Source of the DNA: Gigaspora margarita
Lineage: Eukaryota > Glomeromycota > Glomeromycetes > Diversisporales > Gigasporaceae
NCBI GenBank assembly: GCA_009809945.1
Contig: WTPW01000985.1
Span: 134,136 to 198,135 of the forward strand
Length of the DNA: 64,000 nucleotides
Reading direction: 5' to 3'
The notes under the pieces were generated by a model. That model made no database searches, was not told where the DNA came from, and saw only the letters and a program-made list of their open reading frames with translations. The position numbers were made by a program, and so were the translations under genes. Below are positions 34,887 through 46,397 of the stretch, one piece after another (the first letter of the stretch is position 1; each line of letters starts with the position of its first letter).

Positions 34887-37130
34887 TTTAAATAATATTT
34901 ACTGGAAATAATGATATGACATTAAAGAGTGTAGAAAATAAAAACGAAAAACGACGAAATGATTTGAAATTCTAGCGTTTATATTCTTTCGTCGAATAAT
35001 ATTTACATTGTTATCACATGACAGGCTGTTCCGTATAGGGCTAGGATAGTCAGCCAAGTTAGGAGAGGTTCGCACGATACCCGATCATTTTGTAAATTAC
35101 CAGATTTGTTTAAATTACATAATACAATAATAATTTTAGAAAGATTTCATTATTCTCTCCATATGAAACTAGTCAGTTTTTTTATTTCCAGTACCCCATG
35201 ATTTGTTATGCGGATCATTTTAAGGTTGTGTAGAATCGAGATTACATAATAAAACAAAGTTTGAGTACCCTAGCCCAGTGTTGTACAGTTGAATGTGACC
35301 TTTTGGCTGTGGACGGTTGGGGTTCGTGCAATTAAGATTAACAAACATGACGAACAAGTCATAATAGAAATTGTCGTTTATTCCTGATGAAAAGTATTCG
35401 TTGTGCGGAATTTTTAATTTCCAGTATAAATTCTTTGTCACGTGATAGATTGTGGCGCATGGATGTTATTTTAACAAACTAAATTATTGTAATTTCTACG
35501 TAGTAATATACTAGTAATATAAGTTCAATCCTTGCGTCAGATGGCGCCTGGCCTAAGTTAGGGTAGGATTAGAGTGAGGGTAGGGCTATAGTTTTGGCTG
35601 ATTTTAGAAGGTCTGCATAGTGCTGGTAGATGTAATCACGTGCGACGCCATCTGACGCAAGTATGCATATAAAACATAACATTTATACTGTATATATATA
35701 TATCAGATAGTATCAACAATATGCAAGATTATATTGTAATAATAAAATTTGTTGGGGTAAAAAATATTTTTAATATGTATTTATATACTTTCAAATCATT
35801 AGACCTTTGGTGTAAATATCGAAGACATTTAAAGGAGATAATGTTACAATAGGGACTATACAACCGGAGAAAAACCGGAGACATATCAGGTTTTAATATG
35901 TTTTTAGTTGTCTATTTTTAAATACATATAGAATTGCCAATAGGTCTATAGAATCAACTGATGTTTTTTTCAGTTTAATCCTGATCAATTAAGAATTATA
36001 CAATATATACTTTAAAAATACATCTATATACATATCAAGTAGATTAATAATTTAGAAACTCTATGATAAAATCCAGGTGATATCGTATGTGAGAAACTCT
36101 GGTAGTTTTAGGTCATAGATAAATTATCTAAGCCTCATTCTTGTAATAAAATTAATTGAAAAACTACAAAGCCCTTGGAGGTTTCGGAAAATTAGATGCT
36201 AATAAAGATTAGAAGAAATTATTACGGAAAATTTATAACATATCCCAACTGAAAATTTTGACAATTAATGCTAACACGCGACACTGAATACTGATTTTTG
36301 ACTATGCTAATCAATACTACCTAACAATTCGACGGATTAATGGAATTTTTATTTAATCTTTAATTAAATCTCCTTACAAGTTACATAATACCAAATATCA
36401 GTATTGTATCAGTAAAAATTGATTGGTGGTACAGCAACATAATGTAAATGCAATTTTTATTGCGGTTTGCGAATGTATATAATAAAAAAGAAACATCATA
36501 TCAATACGTATTGCTGACCTTAACGTCAAATTGTCATTGCATAAAAAAAAATCAGACAACCAAGCAATTTTTTAATGACCTGCAATTGAGAAAACCATCC
36601 TCTTTGAATTTGGGTCAAAATCACAATAGTGTCAAAATCTAGACAAGTTAGCCCGCATTATGATAGCGTTAGCTATAATTCTGGTCAAATTTGTCTGTAT
36701 TTTGTTCGTACCCAAATTCGTTATTGCAATTTTGAAATCCTTTTCGAAGTTTTCATTTTAATGGCCTGCAACTGTGAAAACCGTCCTTTCGAAGACATGT
36801 ACGTTGAAGTGGCACTCTAAGCTTCTTGATTTTTGAAATTTTGCTACATAGATGCCTTTTTTAAACTTGCAAACGGCAGTAAGTATCACGAATCAAACAA
36901 ACTAGATTTGGATAAAATTTTTCTTATTTTTATCCTACAGACGCAAAAATACGTTCCTGATACTGCTCCAAAAATCGATTGACGTACCGTTCCTGATAGA
37001 GTTCTAAAAAGTACAATACTGTCGAAATCTAAAGTTATGACGTAAAAATTTGGTAGCCCATTATTACTGCCCAATCCGATTATAAATCAACAAATCACAT
37101 AAAATTCAAAAAATAATTTGCATAGAAATT
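34887..37130. other. Upstream non-coding region of the acyltransferase gene
   Basis: Noticeably richer in CG dinucleotides than the rest of the window. No coding frame is convincing: the short open frames at 35,220-35,441 (minus, GTG start), 36,448-36,820 (+) and 36,886-37,074 (minus) lack family motifs or splice-linked neighbours. Around 36,570-36,610 and 36,760-36,800 a cctgcaa-tgagaaaacc / cctgcaactgtgaaaacc duplication is visible. A diverged relative of the 375-430 repeat lies near 36,085-36,155. The promoter is presumably in 34,890-35,100, but no specific site can be defended. Confidence 0.45.
35531..35661. mobile_element. 131-bp MITE with CTTGCGTCAGATGGCG ends
   Basis: Perfect inverted ends CTTGCGTCAGATGGCG and CGCCATCTGACGCAAG about 100 bp apart, in the upstream region of the acyltransferase gene. 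The interior is GC-richer than average. No target duplication is clear and no other copy was seen in the window. Confidence 0.75.
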
Positions 37131-37286
37131 GCGAAATAACGCCCATGGGCGTTATTTTAAGGCACGTGATTCAGAGAGAGCTAATAATTAATTCACAATT
37201 TTATTGCTAAAACACTTCAGCTGAATTAATTATTAGCTTTCTTCAAAATTACGTGTCTCAAATAACGCCCATGGACGTTATTTCGC
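37131..37286. mobile_element. 156-bp palindromic element
   Basis: Arms GCGAAATAACGCCCATGGGC... and (inverse of the right arm) GCGAAATAACGTCCATGGGC... continue through CACGTGATTC/CACGTAATTT and AGCTAATAATTAATTCA, giving near-complete self-complementarity. The outer part AAATAACGCCCATGGGCGTT is itself palindromic. CG dinucleotides are retained, suggesting a young copy. Confidence 0.8.
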
Positions 37287-37456
37287 GTAAACAATACTTT
37301 ATTATCATATTTAGGTAAACCGAAATCAACGCCATGGATTAGTCACGGACTATGACTTAATACCTACTTACGTAAATCGATTTTTTTTCATCCAACCAGT
37401 GATAACGATTTTTGTGTGGTAATTATCACATGATTGCAAAGTTTCATGTGCAATAG

Positions 37457-38193
37457 GTAAATGACCTGGTCATTTGCAAATTTCTCAAATGACCCTGAAA
37501 TGACCGGTCATTAATGGTCATCTCAATTTTGGGTCATTTAGAAATGACTCGTGACCAAATGACCGTGGTCATTTAAATAGAAATGACCGAAGTCATTTGA
37601 GGGTCATTTAGTATTGGGCCATCGTGCATATAGAGTTTGTATCCCATATCTAATACGTATAAGTTTCGCAGTAAGCTGGGTTGGGCTAAACCCAATAAAA
37701 GTTTATATGCCCGGTCCAATCTAGAAATGGTAAATAACTCGATCGTTTGATCGAAATTTAAGTGACTCCAAGCTATTAAATCATGACAAGATCATTTTGG
37801 TTATTAAATTCATTTAGGTCATTGGCATATAAAATAATTTTATTGGTCGAATTGTTCGTATAAAAAGTTATCAATATTACTTTCCTTATCGATAATTTTA
37901 GCTAAATATTAAACGTCCAAATTTTACTAAGTCAATTAATATTTATGTCTTAAGTGCTCGAAATATGCAATTTATTATTTCGATCAACTTTACTTAAGAC
38001 ATAAATATTAATTGACTTATAGCTACAATTATTGATTATGCTTTAATTTTGTTTGGCGGCCAATTCTGATTGGCTAAAGAGCATTAGAATATTAACTAAC
38101 ATATGTTAAATGACCTTCTAGGTCATTTGAGCCTCGAAATGACCCAATGACTAGTCATTTGTCATTTGGTCATTTCAGGTCATTTACCATCAC
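37457..38193. mobile_element. hAT-like MITE (TAAATGACC family), well-kept copy
   Basis: GTAAATGACCTGGTCATTTG on the left and CAGGTCATTTACCATCAC on the right are flanked by a perfect 8-bp duplication, TGCAATAG (37,449-37,456 and 38,194-38,201). The left end lacks about six bases (GTGATG) present at the right end. Rich in GTCATT/AATGAC words in both orientations. The sister copy is 25,150-25,945. Confidence 0.85.
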
Positions 38194-38205
38194 TGCAATA
38201 GGTAG

Positions 38206-38483
38206 CGAAATCGTTATGTGGAAAAAATGTTCGATCAGGTCTGAAAATATGCAAACTTCTGAAACCCGAACAATCTAATGGTAATTAATATATTGCAACT
38301 TGATTTTAAAGGATAACAGGAACGATAAAAAGATCCTGTTGCTAACCATGAATGAACTTATACTTGGTGGCTTAAAAGTAGGGCTAAGCCCGCTAAAATA
38401 CCGTGCTTTTATAAAAAAAAACCGTTTAAATTGAGTCTATGGATGTTACGGTCAGGGACACGGAAAATATATATAGATCAATA
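38206..38483. other. Non-coding spacer
   Basis: Short interval between two MITEs. Nothing recognisable. Confidence 0.4.
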
Positions 38484-38485
38484 TA

Positions 38486-39225
38486 CAGTTGCACCCCCCT
38501 AAGTGCATGCTCTTGGGGTGTGCACTTAGAGAGGGGCATTTATAGAATTAACTTAGATAGCCAATCAAAAGTGAAGTCAATCACGTGATCAACACTTTAA
38601 CGCCTTTTACCCAAAAATGAGCTACCCCATGATCAATAATAGTTGCTACATAGTAAAGTCCAAACTTTATTATGTAAATCGATTTTAATCGCTTAAGCAA
38701 ACTTGTTCGGAAGATCAAAATACATATACTCTGAAATTTTCATAAATATTGGAGAACTTTTTATTATTTGGTTTTTAATTTTTACGTTCAGCGAAAAATT
38801 AAATTTTTTTTTAAAAAAATATATTCGTTGAACTTAAAATTTAAAAGTCAAATAATAAAAAGTATTCCGATTTTGATAAAAATTTCAATAGATATGTATT
38901 TTATTCGTCCAAAAAGTTTATTTAAACGATAATATTCGATTTGCTTAGTAAAATAAAGACTTTATTATGTAACAACTATTGGCGATTAGCCAAAAATTAA
39001 TTATATTCAAAAATAAGCTATAAAAAATCCAGTATTATTATTGACTAGCTTTAAAATTAATCATGTGCATGCATTTATGGGATGCATATATATATACAGA
39101 ACCCCAAAATCTCATGCATATGCAGAATATGGAGGGTGACTAAGTCCCAAGCTTGGGACCAAGCTATGGTTTGCTTATAGGGAGGGTTTGCACTTAGGGG
39201 GCATGCACTTAGAGGGGTGTGACTG
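38486..39225. mobile_element. Tc1/mariner-like MITE with CAGT ends and TA flanks
   Basis: CAGTTGCACCCCCCTAAGTG on the left and (inverse) CAGTCACACCCCTCTAAGTG on the right, TA on both sides (38,484-38,485 and 39,226-39,227). CAGT termini with a TA duplication are typical of Tc1/mariner. The interior contains the palindromic core 38,634-38,986. 740 bp, no ORF. Confidence 0.85.
38634..38986. repeat. Palindromic core, copy 2
   Basis: TCAATAATAGTTGCTACATA... to the inverse ATGTAACAACTATTGGCGA. Homologous along its length to 1,528-1,886, including TAAGCAAACTTGTTCGGAAG at about 38,693-38,712 and an ACGTTCAGCG region near the centre. The host element at 1.4 kb is hAT-like; here it is mariner-like. 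Confidence 0.8.
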
Positions 39226-39227
39226 TA

Positions 39228-40143
39228 AATCGATATTTTTAGATTAAATCATAGGGAACTCGATATTTTTACAATTGTTTATGCAGTATAATTACACACT
39301 TCGGGCAAAATTAAAAGTATAATTTGGGCCAGCAATATGAATTTGGTCAACCTAAACTGTACAATCAACCAACATAGTAACTTCCCAAAAAACATGAACT
39401 TAGATACTGATCACGTTATTTAATGTTATACCAAATCTTAAATTCTTATTGGTCAATCATGGGCATATCGATATAAATCGATATTTTTGATCAAATCGAT
39501 ATAAATTTTGCTAAATTAAATTAATATTTTTTTGGGTTCCTGGTTACGGTCCTACAAAGACCGTGGTCCGAACCAGCTTTTTGAACTGGTCATGTGGTTA
39601 TTGGTCCAATTAAGGTCAGTTCAAAGTCAGTCTATATATAAATAAACACAAACATTACGATTATATAATCAAGTGAACAATAGCAAATAATTATAAGAAG
39701 CATCTGTGTGTTTATTTTTTATTATAAAAAATATTATTGTTATTGAATAGGTTTCTTAATTAAAAACTGCTAGTACAACAAAAAATCACAGAATGATAAA
39801 CATAAAAAAATAGAGTTTTATAGCTTTACAGTTTTATAGTTTTACAGTTTTATAGTTTTATAGTTTTATAGTTTTACAGTTTTATAGTTTTAGTTTTACA
39901 ATTTATTGTTATTATTATTATTATTATATATATATATTTTTATTTTTTGATGAGTCTGTTAGATACTTGTGAGTGAACAGAAAATACTATGTTAAGCTTT
40001 ACAAAATATTTAGTTCTTCCTTATGTAAGCCTAATACCACTTAGTTTTCTATCAAGGATCTAAGTGTACATCAGCAAATTTATAATAACATAATCTTACA
40101 TAAGGTCTTACAAACTATAATATAAGCAAAATATTTCATTATA
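39228..40143. other. Non-coding interval with a 10-bp microsatellite
   Basis: No gene. At 39,818-39,900 a tandem array of ttttatagtt / ttttacagtt units (about eight) is present. A GC-richer patch (39,535-39,640, ggttcctggttacggtcc) looks like a repeat fragment but has no partner in the window. Confidence 0.5.
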
Positions 40144-41315
40144 CAGTCTAACCTCTATATAGTCACCCTCTATATAGTCACAAATCCAATATAATCACTT
40201 TTGTAAATTTACCAACCTTTTTACTATCATTTTCACCTCTATATAAGCATATTTGCATTATAATCACTATCACAATTTTTTATTTACCACCTATATAAAA
40301 CTACCCCTACATAATCACATCATTATTATAAATATTTTGGATTAAATATTTTATTATTATAAATATTTTTATGCTATTTTATTATTTTGTAACAAATAAA
40401 AATTTTTAAATTTTGTTTTTTTTNNNNNNNNNNNNNNNNNNNNNNNNNNNNNNNNNNNNNNNNNNNNNNNNNNNNNNNNNNNNNNNNNNNNNNNNNNNNN
40501 NNNNNNNNNNNNNNNNNNNNNNNNNNNNNNNNNNNNNNNNNNNNNNNNNNNNNNNNNNNNNNNNNNNNNNNNNNNNNNNNNNNNNNNNNNNNNNNNNNNN
40601 NNNNNNNNNNNNNNNNNNNNNNNNNNNNNNNNNNNNNNNNNNNNNNNNNNNNNNNNNNNNNNNNNNNNNNNNNNNNNNNNNNNNNNNNNNNNNNNNNNNN
40701 NNNNNNNNNNNNNNNNNNNNNNNNNNNNNNNNNNNNNNNNNNNNNNNNNNNNNNNNNNNNNNNNNNNNNNNNNNNNNNNNNNNNNNNNNNNNNNNNNNNN
40801 NNNNNNNNNNNNNNNNNNNNNNNNNNNNNNNNNNNNNNNNNNNNNNNNNNNNNNNNNNNNNNNNNNNNNNNNNNNNNNNNNNNNNNNNNNNNNNNNNNNN
40901 NNNNNNNNNNNNNNNNNNNNNNNNNNNNNNNNNNNNNNNNNNNNNNNNNNNNNNNNNNNNNNNNNNNNNNNNNNNNNNNNNNNNNNNNNNNNNNNNNNNN
41001 NNNNNNNNNNNNNNNNNNNNNNNNNNNNNNNNNNNNNNNNNNNNNNNNNNNNNNNNNNNNNNNNNNNNNNNNNNNNNNNNNNNNNNNNNNNNNNNNNNNN
41101 NNNNNNNNNNNNNNNNNNNNNNNNNNNNNNNNNNNNNNAAAAAAAACAAAATTTAAAAATTTTTATTTATTAAAACTTCTATATAATCACAATTTTTTTT
41201 TATATATAATTTTATTATGATTGTGATTATATAGAATTCCCTCTATATTAGTCACATCTCTATATAATCACCACTTTTTGTATCCCGAAGGTGTGACTAT
41301 ATGGAGGTTAGACTG
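40144..41315. mobile_element. Tc1/mariner-like inverted-repeat element spanning the assembly gap
   Basis: Ends CAGTCTAACCTCTATATAGT and (inverse) CAGTCTAACCTCCATATAGT, with TA on both sides (40,142-40,143 and 41,316-41,317). The two sides of the gap are also inverse copies (AAAATTTTTAAATTTTG followed by T run, and A run followed by CAAAATTTAAAAATTTT). The known part is therefore one long foldback, and whether the missing centre holds a transposase cannot be told. Confidence 0.85.
40424..41138. other. Assembly gap (715 N)
   Basis: Run of N. Open frames reported across it are artefacts of unknown bases. Confidence 0.99.
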
Positions 41316-41325
41316 TATTTCGAAA

Positions 41326-42870
41326 TATTTCAAAATATCAAATTTTCAAAATATAACGTAAGTAATTTTAAAATATTTTGAAATATATTATGAAATATTT
41401 CAAACCCCTTTCAAAATATTTTAGAACTAGGAAACCAAGCTGAATTGGTAGATCTGTAACCTGGATCGCACATTAAACTGATTTTTTGAAATAGAAATAG
41501 TTCAATGATAAATTCTGTACCACAAGATCAGATTAGATCTTTTGTTTATAATTAGATCTTCTATTTTGTTTTTTTTTTGCTTTTTTGTTTTCATTTCGTT
41601 TTTTATTTTTGTTTTGTTTTTTGTTTTTGTTTTGTTTTTTTTTGTTTCATTTTGTTTTTTTTTATTTATTTATTTTTTAATTTTTTTTAATTTTATTTTT
41701 ATTTCGGCACTTTAAAGAACACCTTTGCAAGAAGACAAACAACTTTTCAAAATCTTGCGCAAGCCAATACAAACTTCTGTCACTTTGCAAGAACACACAA
41801 CCGATGTTACTAGCAATTTCTAAATTTTCAAGAATGTTTCTTTAAAGAAATAAAGGTTTAGTTAGAACTTCATTTATTTTTTCATTTGACATAATTTGTT
41901 TTTGTTTTTGTTTTTTTGTTTTTTTTTTTTAGATTTGTTTTATTAATTTATTTTATTCCAGCACTTAGCGAGAAAAAACCCTACTTCCTAGCACTTTGCA
42001 AAAAAATTAACCCAGACTTTTTCTGCACTTCACGACTTTTTTGGTATTTTGCAAGAACATTAACCTAGCTTTCGCAATTTTAGAATTTGCAAAAACATGA
42101 ACTCTAACTTTAGAGAAATGAAAATTTTGGGCTTCATTTATTTTTTTTATTAGTTTGCTTATACTTTTTGTTTTTTCGTTTATTTTTTTTTTATTTTTTA
42201 TTTTTATTTTATTTTATTTATTCCTGACTTCTTTAATACTTTGTGACTTTTTTCAGCACTTTACAAGAGCACTAGCTTTAACTTCTTTGGCACTTTGCAA
42301 GAACATACTAGATTTCTCCAGCAATTTGCAAGAACACTAAGGGCAGTGTCATTAATCACCTGATTATTTTTTATTAGAGACCTACCCCCCTCCCCCTCTC
42401 TTTAATATAAATTTGGTCAGGTTCCTATATATAATTTCAACTTTTTTTACCCCACCTCCCTCCCTAAAAAATCACCTGATTTTTGTTACTCCCCTAACAT
42501 TACTAAAAAATATTTTTTTATTTGTTTCATTTCTTTGAAGTATTTAGAAAAAGAGAACAAAATAAAGGTTATAGCCAAAACAAAAGAAATAGCCAAAGCA
42601 AAGACGATAGAAAACAAAGAAGTAAAGATAATAGCTAACTGTGGAGTGAGTGAAAATAAGTGTGTAGGGCTAGTTTTTGTATATAGTAATAAAATAGATA
42701 TGACGAAGTGCGAAAGTAGTTTAAAATAGGGCTAGTTTTTTGTATATAGTAATAGAAATAGATATGACGAAGTGTGAAAGTAGTTTAAAATATTTGTAAT
42801 AATGTAAAAATAATACTAATAATGTAATATATAATAAAGTATGTAATATTAATTAAAAATGTATATTTAA
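41326..42870. repeat. T-rich repeat with interspersed GCACTTTGCAAGAACAC motif, copy 1
   Basis: After an ATTTCAAAATAT-rich lead, the segment alternates GTTTTT/TTTTTG low-complexity runs with about nine degenerate copies of GCACTTTGCAAGAACAC (for example about 41,706, 41,781, 41,991, 42,048, 42,254, 42,289 and 42,321). A ~65-bp tandem duplication (tgacgaagtgcgaaagtagt) ends it at about 42,660-42,790. The same order of parts recurs at 50,650-52,330. The TAA-flanked MITE at 42,341 is inserted in it. No continuous frame is supported. Confidence 0.7.
42341..42494. mobile_element. ~153 bp TAA-flanked MITE, copy 2
   Basis: TAA at 42,338-42,340 and 42,495-42,497. GGGCAGTGTCATTAATCACC on the left and (inverse) GGGGAGTAACAAAAATCAGG on the right. 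Opposite orientation to the copies at 27.3 and 43.4 kb. Confidence 0.88.
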
Positions 42871-43365
42871 GGGTAGGGGGTATATCGATCATTTTTTATA
42901 TGATCTTAGTGTCACAACATGATTTTTACAAAAAATAGAAATATGCTACTAATAAAACTTTTTACCATTACAATTAATTTTTATCAAATTTTTGTAGAAA
43001 ATAGGTTAGATTATGTTCTTTATAGTAGTAAAAATTTTAACAAATAAAAACTTTAAAAAAAATGTACTTGTATATATTGTAAAGTTTCCGGGGAGCCCCC
43101 AAATTTTCTGGGGTTAACAAGATTATTAAGTAAATATCATATGATCATCATATGATAAAATAATATCTAATTTTTAGATACATGTATCTCAATAAATATC
43201 TGCTCAATTTTGATGATTTTACTACTATTAGAATCAGAAAAACCTATTCTACAAATTTTAATTAATTTTTAAAATCTGTTTACATAATAAAATATTTTTT
43301 AATATTCAAAAGAAAAAATAGTGACACAAAAAACATATGAAAAATGATCGACATACCCCCTATCC
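42871..43365. mobile_element. TTAA-flanked MITE, copy 4 (long subtype)
   Basis: TTAA at 42,867-42,870 and 43,366-43,369. Ends GGGTAGGGGGTATATCGATC and (inverse) GGATAGGGGGTATGTCGATC. 495 bp, like 16,351-16,844. Contains GATGATTTTACTACTATTAG near 43,210. Confidence 0.88.
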
Positions 43366-43383
43366 TTAATATGTAAAATATAA

Positions 43384-43536
43384 GGGGAGTAACAAAAATC
43401 AGGTGATTTTTTAGAGGGAGAAGGGGATAAAAAATGGTGAAATTTTATATAGAAACCTGACCAAATCTATATTAAAGAGGGAAGGAGGAGGGTAGGTCTC
43501 TAATAAAAAATAATCAGGTGATTAATGACATGGTCC
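43384..43536. mobile_element. ~153 bp TAA-flanked MITE, copy 3
   Basis: TAA at 43,381-43,383 and 43,537-43,539. GGGGAGTAACAAAAATCAGG left end. Same orientation as the 27.3 kb copy and nearly the same length. Confidence 0.88.
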
Positions 43537-43925
43537 TAATGTAATAATAATAAATAAATTGCAAAACCTTGCGAAAACCTGTAAAAAAGCATGATTATGC
43601 GAATATGTATATTATTTATTTATTTTTTAAAAATTTTAAAATTTGCGAAACAATGTGAAAACATCATATAATGTGCAAAATATTACTTTCTGCGACCCTT
43701 TTTTTTTATTTGATTTATTTCACAATATTTCGCAATATATTTCAAAATATTCTGAAATAATTTCCGTAATATAACCGTAATATAACGTAATTATATTATG
43801 TAATATGCTGTATTAATGTAAGATTTTTGTCATATTACAGGCCGTAATATCTTATATAAAATTACATATATATAATTCGCTGATGTACTCTATTGTACTG
43901 TTTCCTTTATAAAACAGGTTTCAGT
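43537..43925. repeat. Right part of the T-rich repeat, copy 1
   Basis: Words gcgaaaacctgtaaaa and tatttcaaaatattctgaaa match the end of the second copy (52,255-52,320) and the lead of the first (41,326-41,430). The repeat therefore probably resumes after the nested MITEs. No gene. Confidence 0.45.
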
Positions 43926-44937
43926 AGTAACTCATTAGTAGCCATACCAAAAGGGCTTTTTATCACTCTTAATAAAATCTAATATCCTTTTTCTACCAAA
44001 GCTAATATCTCTTTCTATTTCTCTACCAAAAACTCTTTTTTCTTTTCTTCTCTTTCATTCGAAAGATTGGTTTTTTTATTTTCAAATTAACTTCTTTTAA
44101 AAGTTTTTTCTAAGACTTCTTTATCATTTTTTCTTTTGTGAAATTTCTCTTTCTTCCTCCTACTTATTTACTATTTGACAACAGTCCTTCCAAATTATTT
44201 TGAAAAAGCTATTCCAAACTATATTCAAGATGTCTAACAAAATTTGGTTTGTTAGCTTTTTGGAATGTGTTTAGTATATTAACCTTTTTTGGACCTTTAG
44301 TAGACCAATCCTTTGATTAGACCTTTATGTATACTAATTATTTCATCTTTGTTATTTCCAAAAATTAAACTTGACAAATTTTTTGTTTGGGTATTTGCGC
44401 ATATAAAGTTTTTGATAATTTGTTTCAAACAACTTCTGCTACAATATATTGAATGCTCCACCAAGAGATTCAATAACCTTCACATTTTACTAGATGTTCA
44501 TGTACTTATTTGGTATTTAAATTAGCTTAAGCAATTTTGAAACTCATAGTTTTCTCTTACTTAATGTATCCAAAAGAGAAAAATTTTCTGCTAAGCACTT
44601 AATAATAAAACAAGCTTTCTTATTTTTTCTAATTGTTGAACCCCATGTGCCAGTAATATTCTTGAGCTTTCTTCAAAAAAGCAACCAGCTTTTGTTGTTG
44701 TACTTGTTATCACATGCTGTACTAGACCGATCTGCATTGGCTATTCAGCTTCAATATATATATTATTTAATATTTTTTATGAAATTACATAGCGGTGCTT
44801 TAACTAGATGATCATTCCAGTATAAAGCACTTTTAAATCTAGAACTTCTTGTTGCTTTTATCTGAACTACTTCTTCTATATTGTAGCCTTTTTTTGCAAA
44901 ACTATTAGCAAAGTATTTCATTTATTATTACTATAAC

Positions 44938-46397
44938 TAATAATACTACCCAAAACTATATAGTTTCAAATTAACTGAAACTGAAACTAGTATTACCAGT
45001 TTCGGATATGATCTTCTTGGCTAAAACTTGTCTAAAGATCTGAAACTATACCAATACTCCAAAACTATATCAAAACTCTAAAACTGGCCTGCTAATAAAA
45101 TTTTCTTTTTGGTTTTATTACCTGTACAAATAAGTAGGATCCAGATATCCACTATATCTATTAAATTTTAAATGGTCACATTTCTAGTACATATATGCAA
45201 TAGTAGAAATAAAAAGTAAATTTCTGGTTATTTCTATAGTAAAGAATAGCCAGAAATTTACTTTTTATTCCCACCATTGTATAGATGCACATACCTACAA
45301 AACTTATCTACCTAAAAAACATCTATCGGCATACTTTTCTTCTATAAAAGATCAATCCTCTCTATTCTCTACCTATCTGTTCTATCCTTTCACTATAAAA
45401 GATCTATTTTTTCACCTTTACGCCCATAATCTACCCAACTAATCTCATCTGCTTGTAAAAAAACCAAAGCAACAAAAAAAAACAAACAAATAAATTAATT
45501 AATTAATAAACAAATAAATTAATAAATAAACAAATTAATAAAGAACAAAATATTAAAGATACTTTAAAAATTAAAAGTAATGATAAAAAAACTTTTATAT
45601 ATAATTTAAAAAAAATAAAAATTTAATTAAAAAAAATAAAAGTAAAGTGAAAAAAAAAAATTAAACCCAAAAAAAGAAAAATAAAAAAAAGTAAAAAAAA
45701 AGTTAAAATAAAAGTATACTAAAAAAAAAAGTTAAAATAAAAAATAAAAAAAAACAAATAAAAGCAAAAAAAAATTATAAAAAAATAAAAAATGATAATA
45801 AAAAAAAATAATAAAAAAACTAAAAAAAAAATTTAAATAAAAAAAAGACAATTTAAAAAATTTAAACAAAAAAAAATAATAAAAAAATAGTTAAATAAAA
45901 AATAAAAAAAATAACAAATAAAAAAAATAAAAAAAAATAAAAAAAAATTTGATTTGCAAAAGACAACAGGTAGTACATACAAGTAATGCCTGACAAAATG
46001 ACGAAACCTGACAAAACTATAAGTTTCATCAAGTTTTATCATTGACAAAACTTATAGTTTTGTTAGGATTTGTCATTTTATCAGGCATCACTAGTATATA
46101 CCAGAACTCAGGTACCAGTACTATATATATATGCATATGCATACATATATCAAAACCTATTATTAATCACGATCAATTTATTAATTGGGTATGTGTGAAA
46201 ATTTTTTAACAATATCTGATAATAAATTAACCCTATATTGAACCAATAAAGTTTCAGATAATGCTATTTTAGTTTTGGCTTTTAATATAATTTCAGGTTT
46301 TTAATATAGTTTTAGAATTTTAGAAATTAGTTTTAGATATTTAAAACTAGTTTTAGTTTCAGTTTTTGGACCAAAAGAGTTTTAGGTAGCATCATTA
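44938..46397. mobile_element. hAT-like element inserted in the LINE
   Basis: TAATAATACTACCCAAAACT and (inverse) TAATGATGCTACCTAAAACT ends, flanked by ACTATAAC (44,930-44,937) and ACTGTAAC (46,398-46,405), an 8-bp duplication with one difference. LINE coding text continues on both sides. The interior has AACTGAAACTG-type words in both orientations, an inverted pair at about 45,205-45,265, an A-rich low-complexity stretch at 45,460-45,955, and a palindrome at 45,985-46,090 built on CTGACAAAAT/GTTTTGTCAG-like words. No transposase. Confidence 0.82.

Noticed and set aside
35220-35441. 73-codon minus-strand frame upstream of the acyltransferase
   Set aside because: GTG start, no family motif, no splice-linked neighbour; protein-like look may be chance in CG-richer DNA.
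36448-36820. Two overlapping + frames
   Set aside because: Share a small internal duplication, no recognisable domain, no evidence for a transcript.
40406-41156. 247-codon open frames on both strands
   Set aside because: Composed of N codons across the assembly gap.
42155-42340. Phe-rich + frame, and similar frames at 50,863-51,152 and 51,438-51,641
   Set aside because: Translations of T-rich low-complexity repeat; hydrophobicity comes from TTT codons only.
45460-45955. A-rich stretch as a retroposon poly(A) tail
   Set aside because: It lies in the interior of a hAT-like element with matching termini; low-complexity expansion is simpler.
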